A stretch of DNA of 64,000 nt. Source: Rhizobium grahamii CCGE 502 (GTDB taxonomy: Bacteria > Pseudomonadota > Alphaproteobacteria > Rhizobiales > Rhizobiaceae). The notes beneath the pieces were generated by a model. That model did no database searches, was not told the origin of the DNA, and saw only the letters and a program-made list of their open reading frames with translations. The position numbers and the translations under genes were made by a program. How positions within the stretch are numbered: the first letter of the stretch is position 1; each line of letters begins with the position of its first letter. The DNA is taken from contig NZ_AEYE02000003.1 in NCBI RefSeq assembly GCF_000298315.2, positions 1-64,000 on the forward strand, in the 5' to 3' direction. This document shows, piece by piece, positions 45,462-53,466 of the stretch.

Positions 45462-46061
45462 CTACCTCAAGGCGCCGACCAAAACGTCGCGGCCGTTTTC
45501 GATGGTGACCCAGCGACCGGCATTGGCGCTCGACTGGCGCTTGATGAACGAGTAGGGGGTGTCGAACCACGGCTTGACGCTGGATGCCAGGTTGTCGAGC
45601 ACGAAGTCGCCGTTGGTGGTGCGCAACGTCAGCACGGCATGGCCTTCGCCGTCAGGCTTGCGAACGACCGTGAGCAGAAGGTTAGCTGGCGAAATTCCCC
45701 GTTGAATCAGGACGCGGCGCTTCAAGAGGGCGAAGTCTTCGCAATCGCCCGCGGTCGTGGGATAAGCCCAGACTTCATCCTTGCCGTAGATTTCCTTGTC
45801 GGTCATCGGTGTGATGCTGTTGTTGACCGTGGCGTTGACCGATCGCACCATTCCCCATTTGGCATCAGACATCTCAGCCGGCGAGGTGTTGCGGTTCGGG
45901 CCGCATTCGTTGCGATGGATCTGGCAGAAGTCGTAGTGGCCGATCGGCTGGGAAGTGGCTGCGCCTGTGACCATCGAGAGGTTGTTGGTGGAAGCCGGCG
46001 TTGCGGCTGTAGACATAGCAAACACGGCCATCATGGCCACGACGAAACCCTTGATCCGCAC
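45462..46061 (-). CDS. Bacterial transglutaminase-like cysteine peptidase (DUF920/BTLCP)
   Basis: A 199-residue periplasmic protein. GTG 46061 is chosen: GGGAAGAG lies five bases before it and it opens a normal signal peptide (MRIKGFVVAMMAVFAMSTAA). The catalytic triad order Cys-His-Asp is visible in AYPTTAGDCEDFALLKRRVL, EGHAVLTLRTTNGDFVLDNL. FCQIHRNEC at the mature N-terminus is family-typical. The LapG branch of this family cleaves adhesins; this one has no adjacent lapD, so that role is only a possibility. It lacks calcium-site evidence that I could judge. Confidence 0.85.
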   Translation of the reverse strand: MRIKGFVVAMMAVFAMSTAATPASTNNLSMVTGAATSQPIGHYDFCQIHRNECGPNRNTSPAEMSDAKWGMVRSVNATVNNSITPMTDKEIYGKDEVWAYPTTAGDCEDFALLKRRVLIQRGISPANLLLTVVRKPDGEGHAVLTLRTTNGDFVLDNLASSVKPWFDTPYSFIKRQSSANAGRWVTIENGRDVLVGALR

Positions 46062-46212
46062 GCCCGCTCTTCCCTTGCATCGCCCATGTATTGTTAACAA
46101 AAAGTTAACGGACGGAGGCTCGGAGAGTCAATCGTTACTTCTGGGGAGGGGGGCGCTAACCACCAACATGGTTAAAATCCGTTAGGATTTGGCACAGGTG
46201 GTACCGTTTGAA

Positions 46213-47013
46213 TTATCGGATAAGCCCTTTGACGGCGGCAAGGATGCGCTCGATGTCCTGCGGTCGCGAAAGCCGGTGATCGCCGTCGCGCACAAAGGTC
46301 AGCACGACATCGTCGGCAGGCAGATGCTCCACCAGTTTCATGGCGTGCTGATAGGGAACGTCGGGATCCTTCATCCCCTGCAGGATATGCACGGGGCAAC
46401 CGGTCTCAATGATGCCTTTGAGCACGCTGTTGTCGCGCCCGTCCTCCATCAGCGCCCGGGTATAGATGTTTGGCTCCGGGCTATAGGCCGACCGCTCTTC
46501 GAAGTAGCCGCGGTCGGCTAGCGAGGCTTTCTCCTTCTTCGTGAGGTTCGGCTCGATCAGATCGGTGGTGAAGTCGGGAGCCGGCGCAATCAGCACCATG
46601 CCTTCCAGCTTCGGCCCGTCCTGCCGCTTGGCAAGTTCCTGCGCGAGCCTGAGAGCAATCCATCCGCCCATCGACGAGCCGACGACCAGAATCCGGTCGG
46701 GGGCCGTGTGGAGGATCACGGCAAGTGCTTCCTCCAGCCAGCGCGAGATCGTCCCGTCGGTAAACTTGCCGCCGGATAGGCCGTGCCCGGAATAGTCGAG
46801 GCGTAGACAGGCGAGGCCGTTTTCCGCGGCAAACCTGTCGAGTTCGATCGCCTTGCTGCCGCTCATGTCGGAGCGGTATCCGGATAACCAAACGAGGGTT
46901 GGGCCGCTTGCCTGACCGGATTGGCTGCGCGCGATGTAGGCAATCTCGCGTGCGGCTTCGCCTTCTCCGACGGTCAGATATTGTTGGTCATGAATGAAAT
47001 TTGCGTCAGACAT
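46213..47013 (-). CDS. Alpha/beta hydrolase
   Basis: A 266-residue cytoplasmic hydrolase. The nucleophile elbow LVVGSSMGGWIALRLA supplies Ser, VHILQGMKDPDVPYQHAMKL the Asp and VRDGDHRLSRPQDIERIL the His; LVWLSGYRSDMSGSKAIELD provides the oxyanion region and LRLDYSGHGLSGG the strand before the elbow. It resembles the peptidase S9-like or palmitoyl-protein thioesterase (ABHD10-type) esterases, but the substrate is open. ATG 47013 is the first in-frame start; it is divergent from infC. Confidence 0.9.
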   Translation of the reverse strand: MSDANFIHDQQYLTVGEGEAAREIAYIARSQSGQASGPTLVWLSGYRSDMSGSKAIELDRFAAENGLACLRLDYSGHGLSGGKFTDGTISRWLEEALAVILHTAPDRILVVGSSMGGWIALRLAQELAKRQDGPKLEGMVLIAPAPDFTTDLIEPNLTKKEKASLADRGYFEERSAYSPEPNIYTRALMEDGRDNSVLKGIIETGCPVHILQGMKDPDVPYQHAMKLVEHLPADDVVLTFVRDGDHRLSRPQDIERILAAVKGLIR

Positions 47014-47192
47014 CGCAGAACTCCGGTTGTTTTGGCCTATAAAACAGATTCTTGACAGGCTGACAGCAGGTGTTTTTTCCGCTAAAGAATGCTACTGACT
47101 CCGTTGCAGCAATGGTGAGACTACGTTTGTACTCCCGTGATTGGGAGTGCCAGGGCTGCAGCGATCCGAAACAACGCGAGGAGAATACGACC

Positions 47193-47729
47193 ATTCGCAG
47201 ACCCTTTAAAGCCGACGCGCCCGTGAAGGAAGGGCCGCGCTCGAACCGGGAAATTCGCATCCCCCGAGTTCAGCTGATTGATGCTGAAGGACAGAACTTG
47301 GGCGTTGTGCCCACCGACCAGGCGTTGAAAATGGCTGAAGAAGCCGGCCTCGACCTGGTGGAAATCTCCCCCAATGCCGAACCGCCTGTGTGCAAGATCC
47401 TCGATCTGGGCAAGCTGAAATATGCCAACCAGAAGAAGGCCGCTGAGGCGCGCAAGAAGCAGAAGATTGTCGAAGTCAAAGAAATCAAGATGCGCCCCAA
47501 TATCGACACCCATGACTATGAGGTGAAGATGAAGGCGATGGGCCGTTTCTTTGAAGACGGTGACAAGGTCAAGGTGACGCTAAAGTTCCGTGGCCGCGAA
47601 ATGGCGCACCAGGAGCTCGGTATGAAGCTGCTGCAGCAGGTGAAGGCCGACACGACCGAATATGCCAAGGTCGAAGCCGAGCCCAAGCTTGAAGGCCGCC
47701 AGATGATGATGGTGCTCGCGCCGAAGTGA
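47193..47729 (+). CDS. infC: Translation initiation factor IF-3, ATT start codon
   Basis: 178 residues, the normal IF-3 size, beginning (M)[20 protein letters not shown] if translation starts at ATT 47193. GAGGAG lies nine bases before that ATT. The frame is open to 47070, but the extra 41 residues look unlike IF-3. The N-domain has [19 protein letters not shown], and the C-domain [20 protein letters not shown] and [18 protein letters not shown]-3 checks start codons and rejects AUU, so an ATT start allows autoregulation as known in E. coli. A strong terminator follows, separating it from rpmI. Confidence 0.93.
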   Translation: MRRPFKADAPVKEGPRSNREIRIPRVQLIDAEGQNLGVVPTDQALKMAEEAGLDLVEISPNAEPPVCKILDLGKLKYANQKKAAEARKKQKIVEVKEIKMRPNIDTHDYEVKMKAMGRFFEDGDKVKVTLKFRGREMAHQELGMKLLQQVKADTTEYAKVEAEPKLEGRQMMMVLAPK

Positions 47730-47751
47730 CGCGCTTCGCCACTCTCGTATC

Positions 47752-47786
47752 AAAGCCGTCCGTAAGGGCGGCTTTTGTATTTTGAG
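47752..47786 (+). terminator. Terminator after infC
   Basis: A 10-bp stem (AAAGCCGTCC/GGGCGGCTTT, one G-U pair), 4-base loop, then TTGTATTTTG. It ends infC transcription 23 bp after the stop. Confidence 0.85.
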
Positions 47787-47892
47787 GCCTCGCCCACCCA
47801 ATCTGACAGGATGCTGACAAACGCGCTCAACGGTCTGTCAGCGAGAGTTTGGCAATCTGTTCTCAACAAGAAGAGAGCAGAAGGCAAAGATC

Positions 47893-48489
47893 ATGAAGAA
47901 GACCATTTCACACACGTTTCTGGCTTCCGTCGCCGCAATCGCGGTGACCTTGTCGCTCCCGACAATCCAGACGTTCACATCAGGCCATTTCTCGTCGGCA
48001 GCATTTGCCCGTGGTGGCAGCGATGATGGCGGTGGAAGCAGCGGTAGCGGTTCCGGCGGCAGCGGCGGCAGCGGCAACAGTGGATCCAGCCACAGCGGTG
48101 GTAGTGATGACCACAGCGGCAGCGGGCGTGGTGGTGATGATCACAGCGGTCGCGGCGGTCACGACGACGGTAATGACGACCATGGCCGTGGCCGTGGAGC
48201 CGATGACGGAGCCAATCATGACGCCAATGACGACAATCCAGGCGAGCACCGCCGTGGTGGTCGCAACGACAATCGCCCGGAAGTGACCCTCTCAGTGTCT
48301 CAGCAAAGCCTGGCAGGACTGCTGAACGGCTCGCTCGTCGCCGTCGATCAGCTCGGCCGGCGCCTCGAGGTCGAGGTTGAGCTCGAGCACGGGACACGGG
48401 AGGTCGTGGCGCATCCACACAGAGGTGACTTTGTTCGAAACCCTGGCGCGATCACCAGCGTCAATATAGTTCCCGCTTCGGCGCAATAA
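47893..48489 (+). CDS. Exported Gly/Ser/Asp/His-rich low-complexity protein
   Basis: 198 residues. A signal peptide of about 40 residues (KKTISHTFLASVAAIAVTLS; ends AFA) precedes a 90-residue segment made almost only of Gly, Ser, Asp, His, Arg and Asn, with repeated GGSGGSG, DDHSG and GRGGHDD units, a composition suited to binding metal ions or staying disordered. The last 70 residues (VTLSVSQQSLAGLLNGSLVA; LGRRLEVEVELEHGTREVV) form a small ordered domain that looks like a PepSY relative but is not clear. GAGCAGAAGG lies upstream of ATG 47893. It neighbours a second protein of the same style and a two-component system. Confidence 0.75.
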   Translation: MKKTISHTFLASVAAIAVTLSLPTIQTFTSGHFSSAAFARGGSDDGGGSSGSGSGGSGGSGNSGSSHSGGSDDHSGSGRGGDDHSGRGGHDDGNDDHGRGRGADDGANHDANDDNPGEHRRGGRNDNRPEVTLSVSQQSLAGLLNGSLVAVDQLGRRLEVEVELEHGTREVVAHPHRGDFVRNPGAITSVNIVPASAQ

Positions 48490-48527
48490 TCTGCCCGGCG
48501 CGGTCTTCCGGCCACCCCTTCGGAAGA

Positions 48528-48562
48528 AAGAACTCCGCCGCGCCCCGGCGGAGTTCTTGGTT
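48528..48562 (+). terminator. Terminator between the two Gly/Ser-rich protein genes
   Basis: A perfect 12-bp stem (AAGAACTCCGCC/GGCGGAGTTCTT) with 7-base loop, followed by GGTTTCTT. The tail is not a pure T-run. Confidence 0.7.
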
Positions 48563-48643
48563 TCTTGGAACCTTGTCTCGTCGCGATAAAGCGTTCAGTG
48601 TAGGTTCCGCGATTGCAGATGCATTGAGGTACTTGGAAGGTCA

Positions 48644-49204
48644 ATGAACACAAGCCGTCGCAGTTTCATGACGATGTTGATGCTGGCCGTGGCGCTCGCC
48701 GCCGCCGGCCCGATGTTCGTTTCCCATGCCGAAGCCAAGGATGGTGGTGGCAGCGACGATGGTGGCGGCAGCGGTGGTAGCAGCGGTGGGAGTGGTTCGA
48801 GCGGCGGCAGTGGCTCGTCGGGCTCCGGCTCGTCCGGATCCTCGGGATCCAACTCGGGCAGCGGCAGTTCCAATTCCGGTCGTGGCGGCCACGACGATCA
48901 CGGGGGCGATGATGGCGGCGACGACCACGGCGGCGGCGGAGGCGGCGGCGGTAATAGCGGCCGCGGCAGTGGCGGACGGAACACCGATTCCGATCGCGCG
49001 CGCGATGCCGTTCGCGAGGGACGGATCCTGCCGCTGAAGACCGTTCTTCAGCGCATCGACGCAAAACGCTACGGTCGGGTCATCGACGTCAATCTCCGTC
49101 GATCTATGTTCAGCGATGTGTATCAAGTGAAGGTTCGCGACGGGACGGGCGCGATCAGGACATTGCGCGTCGACGCCCGCAACGGAGCATTGCTGGGGGG
49201 CTAG
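48644..49204 (+). CDS. Exported Gly/Ser-rich protein with C-terminal PepSY-like domain
   Basis: 186 residues. Signal peptide residues 1-31 (LMLAVALAAAGPMFVSHAEA). Residues 32-115 are Gly/Ser repeats (SGSSGGSGSSG) passing into GGHDDHGGDDGGDD. Residues 120-186 are PepSY-like: ARDAVREGRILPLKTVLQRI, YGRVIDVNLRRS, VYQVKVRDGTGAIRTLRVDA, NGALLGG. PepSY proteins often sit before response regulator/kinase pairs and tune the kinase in the periplasm; here the response-regulator gene starts six bases after the stop. It probably forms an operon with it and senses or presents a signal such as a metal ion. Confidence 0.82.
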   Translation: MNTSRRSFMTMLMLAVALAAAGPMFVSHAEAKDGGGSDDGGGSGGSSGGSGSSGGSGSSGSGSSGSSGSNSGSGSSNSGRGGHDDHGGDDGGDDHGGGGGGGGNSGRGSGGRNTDSDRARDAVREGRILPLKTVLQRIDAKRYGRVIDVNLRRSMFSDVYQVKVRDGTGAIRTLRVDARNGALLGG

Positions 49205-49209
49205 GGGCT

Positions 49210-49875
49210 ATGCGTATCCTGTTGGCGGAGGATGATCCCAATATTTCCGGCCATGTGGTCGAAAAGCTGGGGCGGGAAGGCTATCGCGTCGAGGTGTTTG
49301 CGAGCGGGCCTGCCGTGTGGGAAGAGGGCGAGACTGGCGATTATTCAGCCATCATCCTCGACCTCGGTTTGCCCGGCATGGACGGGCTCTCGATCCTGAA
49401 GCGCTGGCGTGGCGCTGGCATCAACACGCCGGTTCTCGTTCTGACTGCCCGCGGCTCGTGGATGGAGCGCGTCGACGGCTTCGATGCGGGTGCCGATGAC
49501 TATCTGCCGAAGCCGTTTCGCACCGAGGAGTTGCTGGCCCGCCTGCGGGCGCTTCTTCGCCGCACCGGGGCCGTTGCGACGCGCGTCAAATCCACCAGCC
49601 GCTTCACGCTTGATGAGAGCGCCCGGCGGGTGACGTTCGACGGACGCGAACTCGACCTCAGCCCGTTGGAATACCGGATGATCGCGCTTTTCATCGGAAA
49701 GCCCGGAGAAGTGCTCAGCCCCACCGAACTGGCAAGCCAGGTGCAGGGGCGCGATGACGATTCCGCCAAGAATGCCGTGGAAGCCATGGTGGCGCGGCTG
49801 CGCAAGAAAACGGACAGTGATGCCATCGAGACGCGGCGCGGCTTCGGCTATGTTCTTCCGGAGCGACCCCGGTGA
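49210..49875 (+). CDS. OmpR/PhoP-family response regulator
   Basis: 221 residues. Receiver domain with acidic pocket AEDD (7-9), phospho-acceptor D51 (IILDLGLPGMDG), Thr in VLTARG and Lys in YLPKPFRTEELLARLRALLRR. The DNA-binding winged helix begins LDESARRVTFDGRELDLSPL and ends AMVARLRKKTDSDAIETRRG plus FGYVLPERP. The stop overlaps the kinase GTG (GTGA), so the pair is translationally coupled. Most like PhoP/FeuP-type regulators of periplasmic or cation signals; its targets likely include the preceding genes. Confidence 0.93.
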   Translation: MRILLAEDDPNISGHVVEKLGREGYRVEVFASGPAVWEEGETGDYSAIILDLGLPGMDGLSILKRWRGAGINTPVLVLTARGSWMERVDGFDAGADDYLPKPFRTEELLARLRALLRRTGAVATRVKSTSRFTLDESARRVTFDGRELDLSPLEYRMIALFIGKPGEVLSPTELASQVQGRDDDSAKNAVEAMVARLRKKTDSDAIETRRGFGYVLPERPR

Positions 49876-51224
49876 TCCACTCGCTGCATTTTCGCCTGGC
49901 TGCCGGAGCGCTTGTCGCGATCGCCTTGGCGTTGACGCTCGTCTGGGCAGTGCTCAGCCACCTGTTCACCGATTATCTGGCCGACCAGTATTCCAACGAA
50001 ATGACGTCGGTGATGGACTCGCTGGCAGCGCGGCTCAGCGTGGAGAATGGCGCCCTTGAATTGAAGAACGAGCCTGCCGACTCGCGCTTCCAGATTCCGG
50101 CCGGCGGCCGCTACTGGCAGATCTCTCCCGATGGCAACGAGGAGCCGCTGCGGTCCCGCTCGCTGTGGGACGAGGAGATCACCGCGGATGACCTGTCGAA
50201 GGACATGTATTGCGGATTCCGGGAAACGGACGGGCCGGATGGCTCGCCGCTGCTGGTGTCGATGAAGACGATGGCGCTCGGCGAAGGCGACGCAAAGAAG
50301 AACTTCACCGTCTACGCCGCTTTTTCCAAGCCGGAGATGGACGCAGCGCTTGAAAGCTATCACCGGCCGTTGCGCCTGATGCTGCTTTCGACCGGCGGCA
50401 TGCTGCTGTTGGCGGCGTTTCTACAGGGCTGGGTGGGCCTGCGCCCGCTGGTGCGGCTTCGCGATCGCGTCGCCGATATCAGGGCCGGGCGCAGCTCTCA
50501 CATCGGCACGGAGGGACCGAGCGAGGTCAAGCCGCTGGTTCGCGAGATCAACCTGCTGCTCAGCGAGCGTGAGACGGCGATCGAGCGGGCCCGCGCTCGC
50601 GCGAGCGACCTCGCCCACGGGTTGAAGACGCCGCTAACGGTGTTGTCGCACCTGGTTGAGGCTCTGCCCGAGGGCCAACGCGACACAGCCTTGCAGCAGA
50701 TCGAGCTGGTCCGGCAGCGCGCCGACCGCCAATTGCAGGCGGCCCGCATGGGCGTGGAGCAGATGGCAACGACATCGCTGCTCGGGATCTCGGGAAAGCT
50801 CGTCAACGTCTTGACACCCTTCACCGAAGAGAAGGGTATCGACTGGCATCTCGATATCGACCCGTCGCTCACGGTACAGGCGGATCCCGCCGATATTGCC
50901 GAGGCGCTTGGCAACGTGCTCGACAATGCCGTGCGCTTTGCCAGAACACGCATCGATCTTTCCGCCGGGCGCTCACAGGATGATGTCGTGCTCAGCGTTT
51001 CCGATGATGGGCCTGGAGCCGATCCGGAGAGCTATAACTTGATGTTGAAGCGCGGCGTCCGGATCGACGAAGGCACGGCAGGAACTGGGTTGGGGCTGGC
51101 GATCTCGGGCGATATCCTGGAGGCCTACGGCGGCAGGCTCGATCTTTCCGCCTCGCGGTGGGGCGGCCTTCAGGTGAAACTGATGCTCCCGGCCATGGCC
51201 GGCCGACCTCCCGCCATTGCCTAG
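49872..51224 (+). CDS. PhoQ/FeuQ-like sensor histidine kinase
   Basis: 450 residues. Membrane helix 10-30, a periplasmic sensor of about 130 residues with a single Cys (KDMYCGFRETDGPD), helix about 170-190, then HAMP. The phosphorylated His is H249 in ARASDLAHGLKTPLTVLSHL, the PhoQ-type H-box. ATP-binding boxes are NVLDNAVRFA (N), VSDDGPGADP (G1) and EGTAGTGLGLAISGDIL (G2). Starts at GTG 49872, overlapping the response-regulator stop. The nature of the signal is unknown; the upstream PepSY-like exported protein is a candidate modulator. Confidence 0.92.
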   Translation: MIHSLHFRLAAGALVAIALALTLVWAVLSHLFTDYLADQYSNEMTSVMDSLAARLSVENGALELKNEPADSRFQIPAGGRYWQISPDGNEEPLRSRSLWDEEITADDLSKDMYCGFRETDGPDGSPLLVSMKTMALGEGDAKKNFTVYAAFSKPEMDAALESYHRPLRLMLLSTGGMLLLAAFLQGWVGLRPLVRLRDRVADIRAGRSSHIGTEGPSEVKPLVREINLLLSERETAIERARARASDLAHGLKTPLTVLSHLVEALPEGQRDTALQQIELVRQRADRQLQAARMGVEQMATTSLLGISGKLVNVLTPFTEEKGIDWHLDIDPSLTVQADPADIAEALGNVLDNAVRFARTRIDLSAGRSQDDVVLSVSDDGPGADPESYNLMLKRGVRIDEGTAGTGLGLAISGDILEAYGGRLDLSASRWGGLQVKLMLPAMAGRPPAIA

Positions 51225-51244
51225 AAGATTCATCCGCCGCCCCG

Positions 51245-51273
51245 TTGCACTTTTATGACGCTGCGGTTATAAG
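51245..51273 (+). promoter_or_regulatory. Promoter of the rpmI-rplT transcript
   Basis: TTGCAC (51245-51250), 17-bp spacer, TATAAG (51268-51273). This is a good housekeeping promoter about 180 bases before rpmI and shows that rpmI-rplT do not depend on infC. The long leader could be regulatory; no recognisable L20-binding pseudoknot was identified by eye. Confidence 0.6.
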
Positions 51274-51457
51274 CGCGCGTCCGAACTGACCGGCAGGGCA
51301 TGCCGTGGCGGTTTCGAATGCTTGCGGAACGGTTCGTCACCGGAGCCGCAGATCAACAACAAACGCTCCCGCACCTTGTTGCGACGGCCGGAAACCGGGC
51401 ATCGCGAGAAGGCTTCCTTGATGAAGCACGCAGGGGGATCAGAAACGGAGTAGCAAA

Positions 51458-51661
51458 ATGCCCAAGATGAAGACGAAGTCTGCTGCCAAGAAGCGGTTCA
51501 AGATCACCGCGACCGGCAAGGTCAAGGCTGCAGCTGCTGGCAAGCGCCATGGCATGATCAAGCGTACCAACAAGTTCATCCGCGATGCACGTGGCACCAT
51601 GGTTCTCGCAGAACCGGATGGCCGCAAGGTCGTGAAGAACTACCTGCCGAACGGTCTCTAA
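51458..51661 (+). CDS. rpmI: 50S ribosomal protein L35
   Basis: 67 residues, [40 protein letters not shown], then [11 protein letters not shown]: the complete, highly basic L35 pattern at the standard length. A GAGTAG-like site precedes ATG 51458. rplT follows after 39 bp, the conserved pair. Confidence 0.97.
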   Translation: MPKMKTKSAAKKRFKITATGKVKAAAAGKRHGMIKRTNKFIRDARGTMVLAEPDGRKVVKNYLPNGL

Positions 51662-51700
51662 GACTATTCCGCGAACGCTTTAGATTAAGGAGATCATGAA

Positions 51701-52105
51701 ATGGCACGTGTAAAAAGAGGCGTTACCGCCCACGCCAAGCACAAGAAGGTTTTGAAGGCCGCTAAGGGCTTTTACGGCCGTCGCAAGAACACCATCCGCG
51801 CCGCGAAGGCTGCTGTCGATCGTTCGAAGCAGTACGCTTACCGCGACCGCAAGATCAACAAGCGCAACTTCCGCGCTCTCTGGATCCAGCGTATCAACGC
51901 TGCCGTCCGCGAATTCGGCCTGACCTACGGCCGCTTCATCGACGGCCTGAACAAGGCTGGCATCGAAGTCGACCGTAAGGTTCTCTCCGACATGGCAATC
52001 CATGAGCCGGAAGCATTCGGTGCACTCGTTGCTGCCTCCAAGAAGGCTCTCGAGTACCTGAAGGACGCCGGTACGAAGAACGAGTTTGAAGCAGCCGTCA
52101 ACTAA
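51701..52105 (+). CDS. rplT: 50S ribosomal protein L20
   Basis: 134 residues. Matches L20 throughout: [20 protein letters not shown] at the RNA-binding tail, [40 protein letters not shown] and the C-terminal globular part with [20 protein letters not shown]. It has about 15 more C-terminal residues than E. coli L20, usual in alphaproteobacteria. AAGGAGATC precedes the start. Early 23S assembly factor. Confidence 0.98.
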   Translation: MARVKRGVTAHAKHKKVLKAAKGFYGRRKNTIRAAKAAVDRSKQYAYRDRKINKRNFRALWIQRINAAVREFGLTYGRFIDGLNKAGIEVDRKVLSDMAIHEPEAFGALVAASKKALEYLKDAGTKNEFEAAVN

Positions 52106-52142
52106 GCCGGCGCTATTCGAACCTTTGCTTCGATGATTTGGG

Positions 52143-52174
52143 ACCCGCGCTGGCCAGGCTTGCGCGGGTTCTTT
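52143..52174 (+). terminator. Terminator after rplT
   Basis: An 8-bp stem (ACCCGCGC/GCGCGGGT) with an 11-base loop, followed by TCTTT. It separates rpmI-rplT from pheST. Confidence 0.7.
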
Positions 52175-52368
52175 GCATTTGGCGCGACGGCGATTGAGAC
52201 GGCTTGGTCGCTCCTCGTTCGACGTCGCGGGCTTTTTGTGGTGTGCCCGGTTGATTGGCTGCGTGCACATGGGTAGTGATCTGCGACGCTTCATCGTGGC
52301 GCTTGAGCTATCCGATGCATGTTTTCGTGAATTATCGACAAGACTGACGCCCTGTGAGGCAGGAAAAG

Positions 52369-53451
52369 ATGACCGAACTCGAAACTCTGGAAAAGCAACT
52401 TCTGTCTGATGTGGCAGCCGCTGCCGACGAGCCGGCGATAGAAGCCGTGCGTGTCGGCGCGCTCGGCAAGAAGGGTTCGGTCTCCGAGCTCCTGAAGACG
52501 CTTGGTTCGATGACGCCGGAAGAGCGCCAGACGCGCGGCGCGGCGATCAACGCGTTGAAGAACGCCGTCACAGACGCGATCACGGAACGCAAGGCAGACC
52601 TGAAGAAGGCCGCGATCGATGCGCGCCTCAAGGCCGAGACGGTCGACGTCAGCCTGCCGGTCCGCTCTTCGCCCGCCGAGCGCGGCCGCATCCATCCGAT
52701 CAGCCAGATCATCGACGAGATCACCGCGATCTTCGGCGACATGGGCTTCTCGATTGCCGAGGGTCCCGATGTCGAGACCGACTACTACAATTTCACGGCG
52801 CTGAACTTCCCGGAAGGCCACCCGGCCCGCGAGATGCACGACACCTTCTTCTTCAATCCGGATGAGAACGGTGAGCGCAAGGTGCTGCGCACGCACACCT
52901 CGCCGGTGCAGGTGCGTACCATGGAGGCGCAGAAGCCGCCGATCCGCATCATCATCCCGGGCAAGACCTATCGCCAGGACAGCGACGCGACGCACTCGCC
53001 GATGTTCCATCAGGTCGAAGGCCTCGTCGTCGACAAGAAGGCCAATGTCGCCAACATCCGCTGGGTGCTGGAAGAGTTCTGCAAGACCTTCTTCGAGGTC
53101 GACAGCGTCACCATGCGCTTCCGTCCGTCCTTCTTCCCGTTCACGGAACCGTCCTTCGAAGTCGACATCCAGTGCGACCGCTCCGGCCCGATCGTCAAGT
53201 TCGGCGAAGGCACCGACTGGATGGAAATCCTCGGCTGCGGCATGGTTCATCCGAACGTGCTGCGCGCCGGTGGTCTCGATCCCGACGAGTACCAGGGCTT
53301 TGCCTGGGGCATGGGCCTCGACCGCATCGCCATGCTGAAATACGGCATGCCCGACCTGCGCGACTTCTTCAACGCCGACGTCCGCTGGATGACCCATTAC
53401 GGCTTCCGCCCGCTCGACATGCCGACGCTGTTCGGCGGTCTGAGCGCGTAA
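52369..53451 (+). CDS. pheS: Phenylalanyl-tRNA synthetase alpha subunit
   Basis: 360 residues, catalytic subunit of the alpha2-beta2 synthetase. The N-terminal coiled-coil region ([20 protein letters not shown]) contacts tRNA; class II motifs follow: [40 protein letters not shown] (motif 2), [10 protein letters not shown], and motif 3 [20 protein letters not shown] 52369 follows GGCAGGAAAAG. pheT starts 15 bp after the stop. Leader 52106-52368 shows no obvious Phe-rich attenuator peptide. Confidence 0.97.
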   Translation: MTELETLEKQLLSDVAAAADEPAIEAVRVGALGKKGSVSELLKTLGSMTPEERQTRGAAINALKNAVTDAITERKADLKKAAIDARLKAETVDVSLPVRSSPAERGRIHPISQIIDEITAIFGDMGFSIAEGPDVETDYYNFTALNFPEGHPAREMHDTFFFNPDENGERKVLRTHTSPVQVRTMEAQKPPIRIIIPGKTYRQDSDATHSPMFHQVEGLVVDKKANVANIRWVLEEFCKTFFEVDSVTMRFRPSFFPFTEPSFEVDIQCDRSGPIVKFGEGTDWMEILGCGMVHPNVLRAGGLDPDEYQGFAWGMGLDRIAMLKYGMPDLRDFFNADVRWMTHYGFRPLDMPTLFGGLSA

Positions 53452-53466
53452 GGGAGGATAGAGATC

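Noticed and set aside
45462-46061. LapG-type adhesin protease acting on the repetitive exported protein at 63 kb
   Set aside because: The family match is real, but no LapD partner is nearby and the loci are 17 kb apart; the visible cargo end shows no recognisable retention module or cleavage site.
47070-47192. Upstream extension of infC
   Set aside because: The 41 residues do not look like IF-3, and GAGGAG points to the ATT at 47193.
48005-48950. Short GGTGG/GACGAC-type repeats resembling a CRISPR or tandem-repeat array
   Set aside because: They encode the Gly/Ser/Asp/His stretches of two exported proteins; unit length and spacing vary and no spacer-like unique segments are present.
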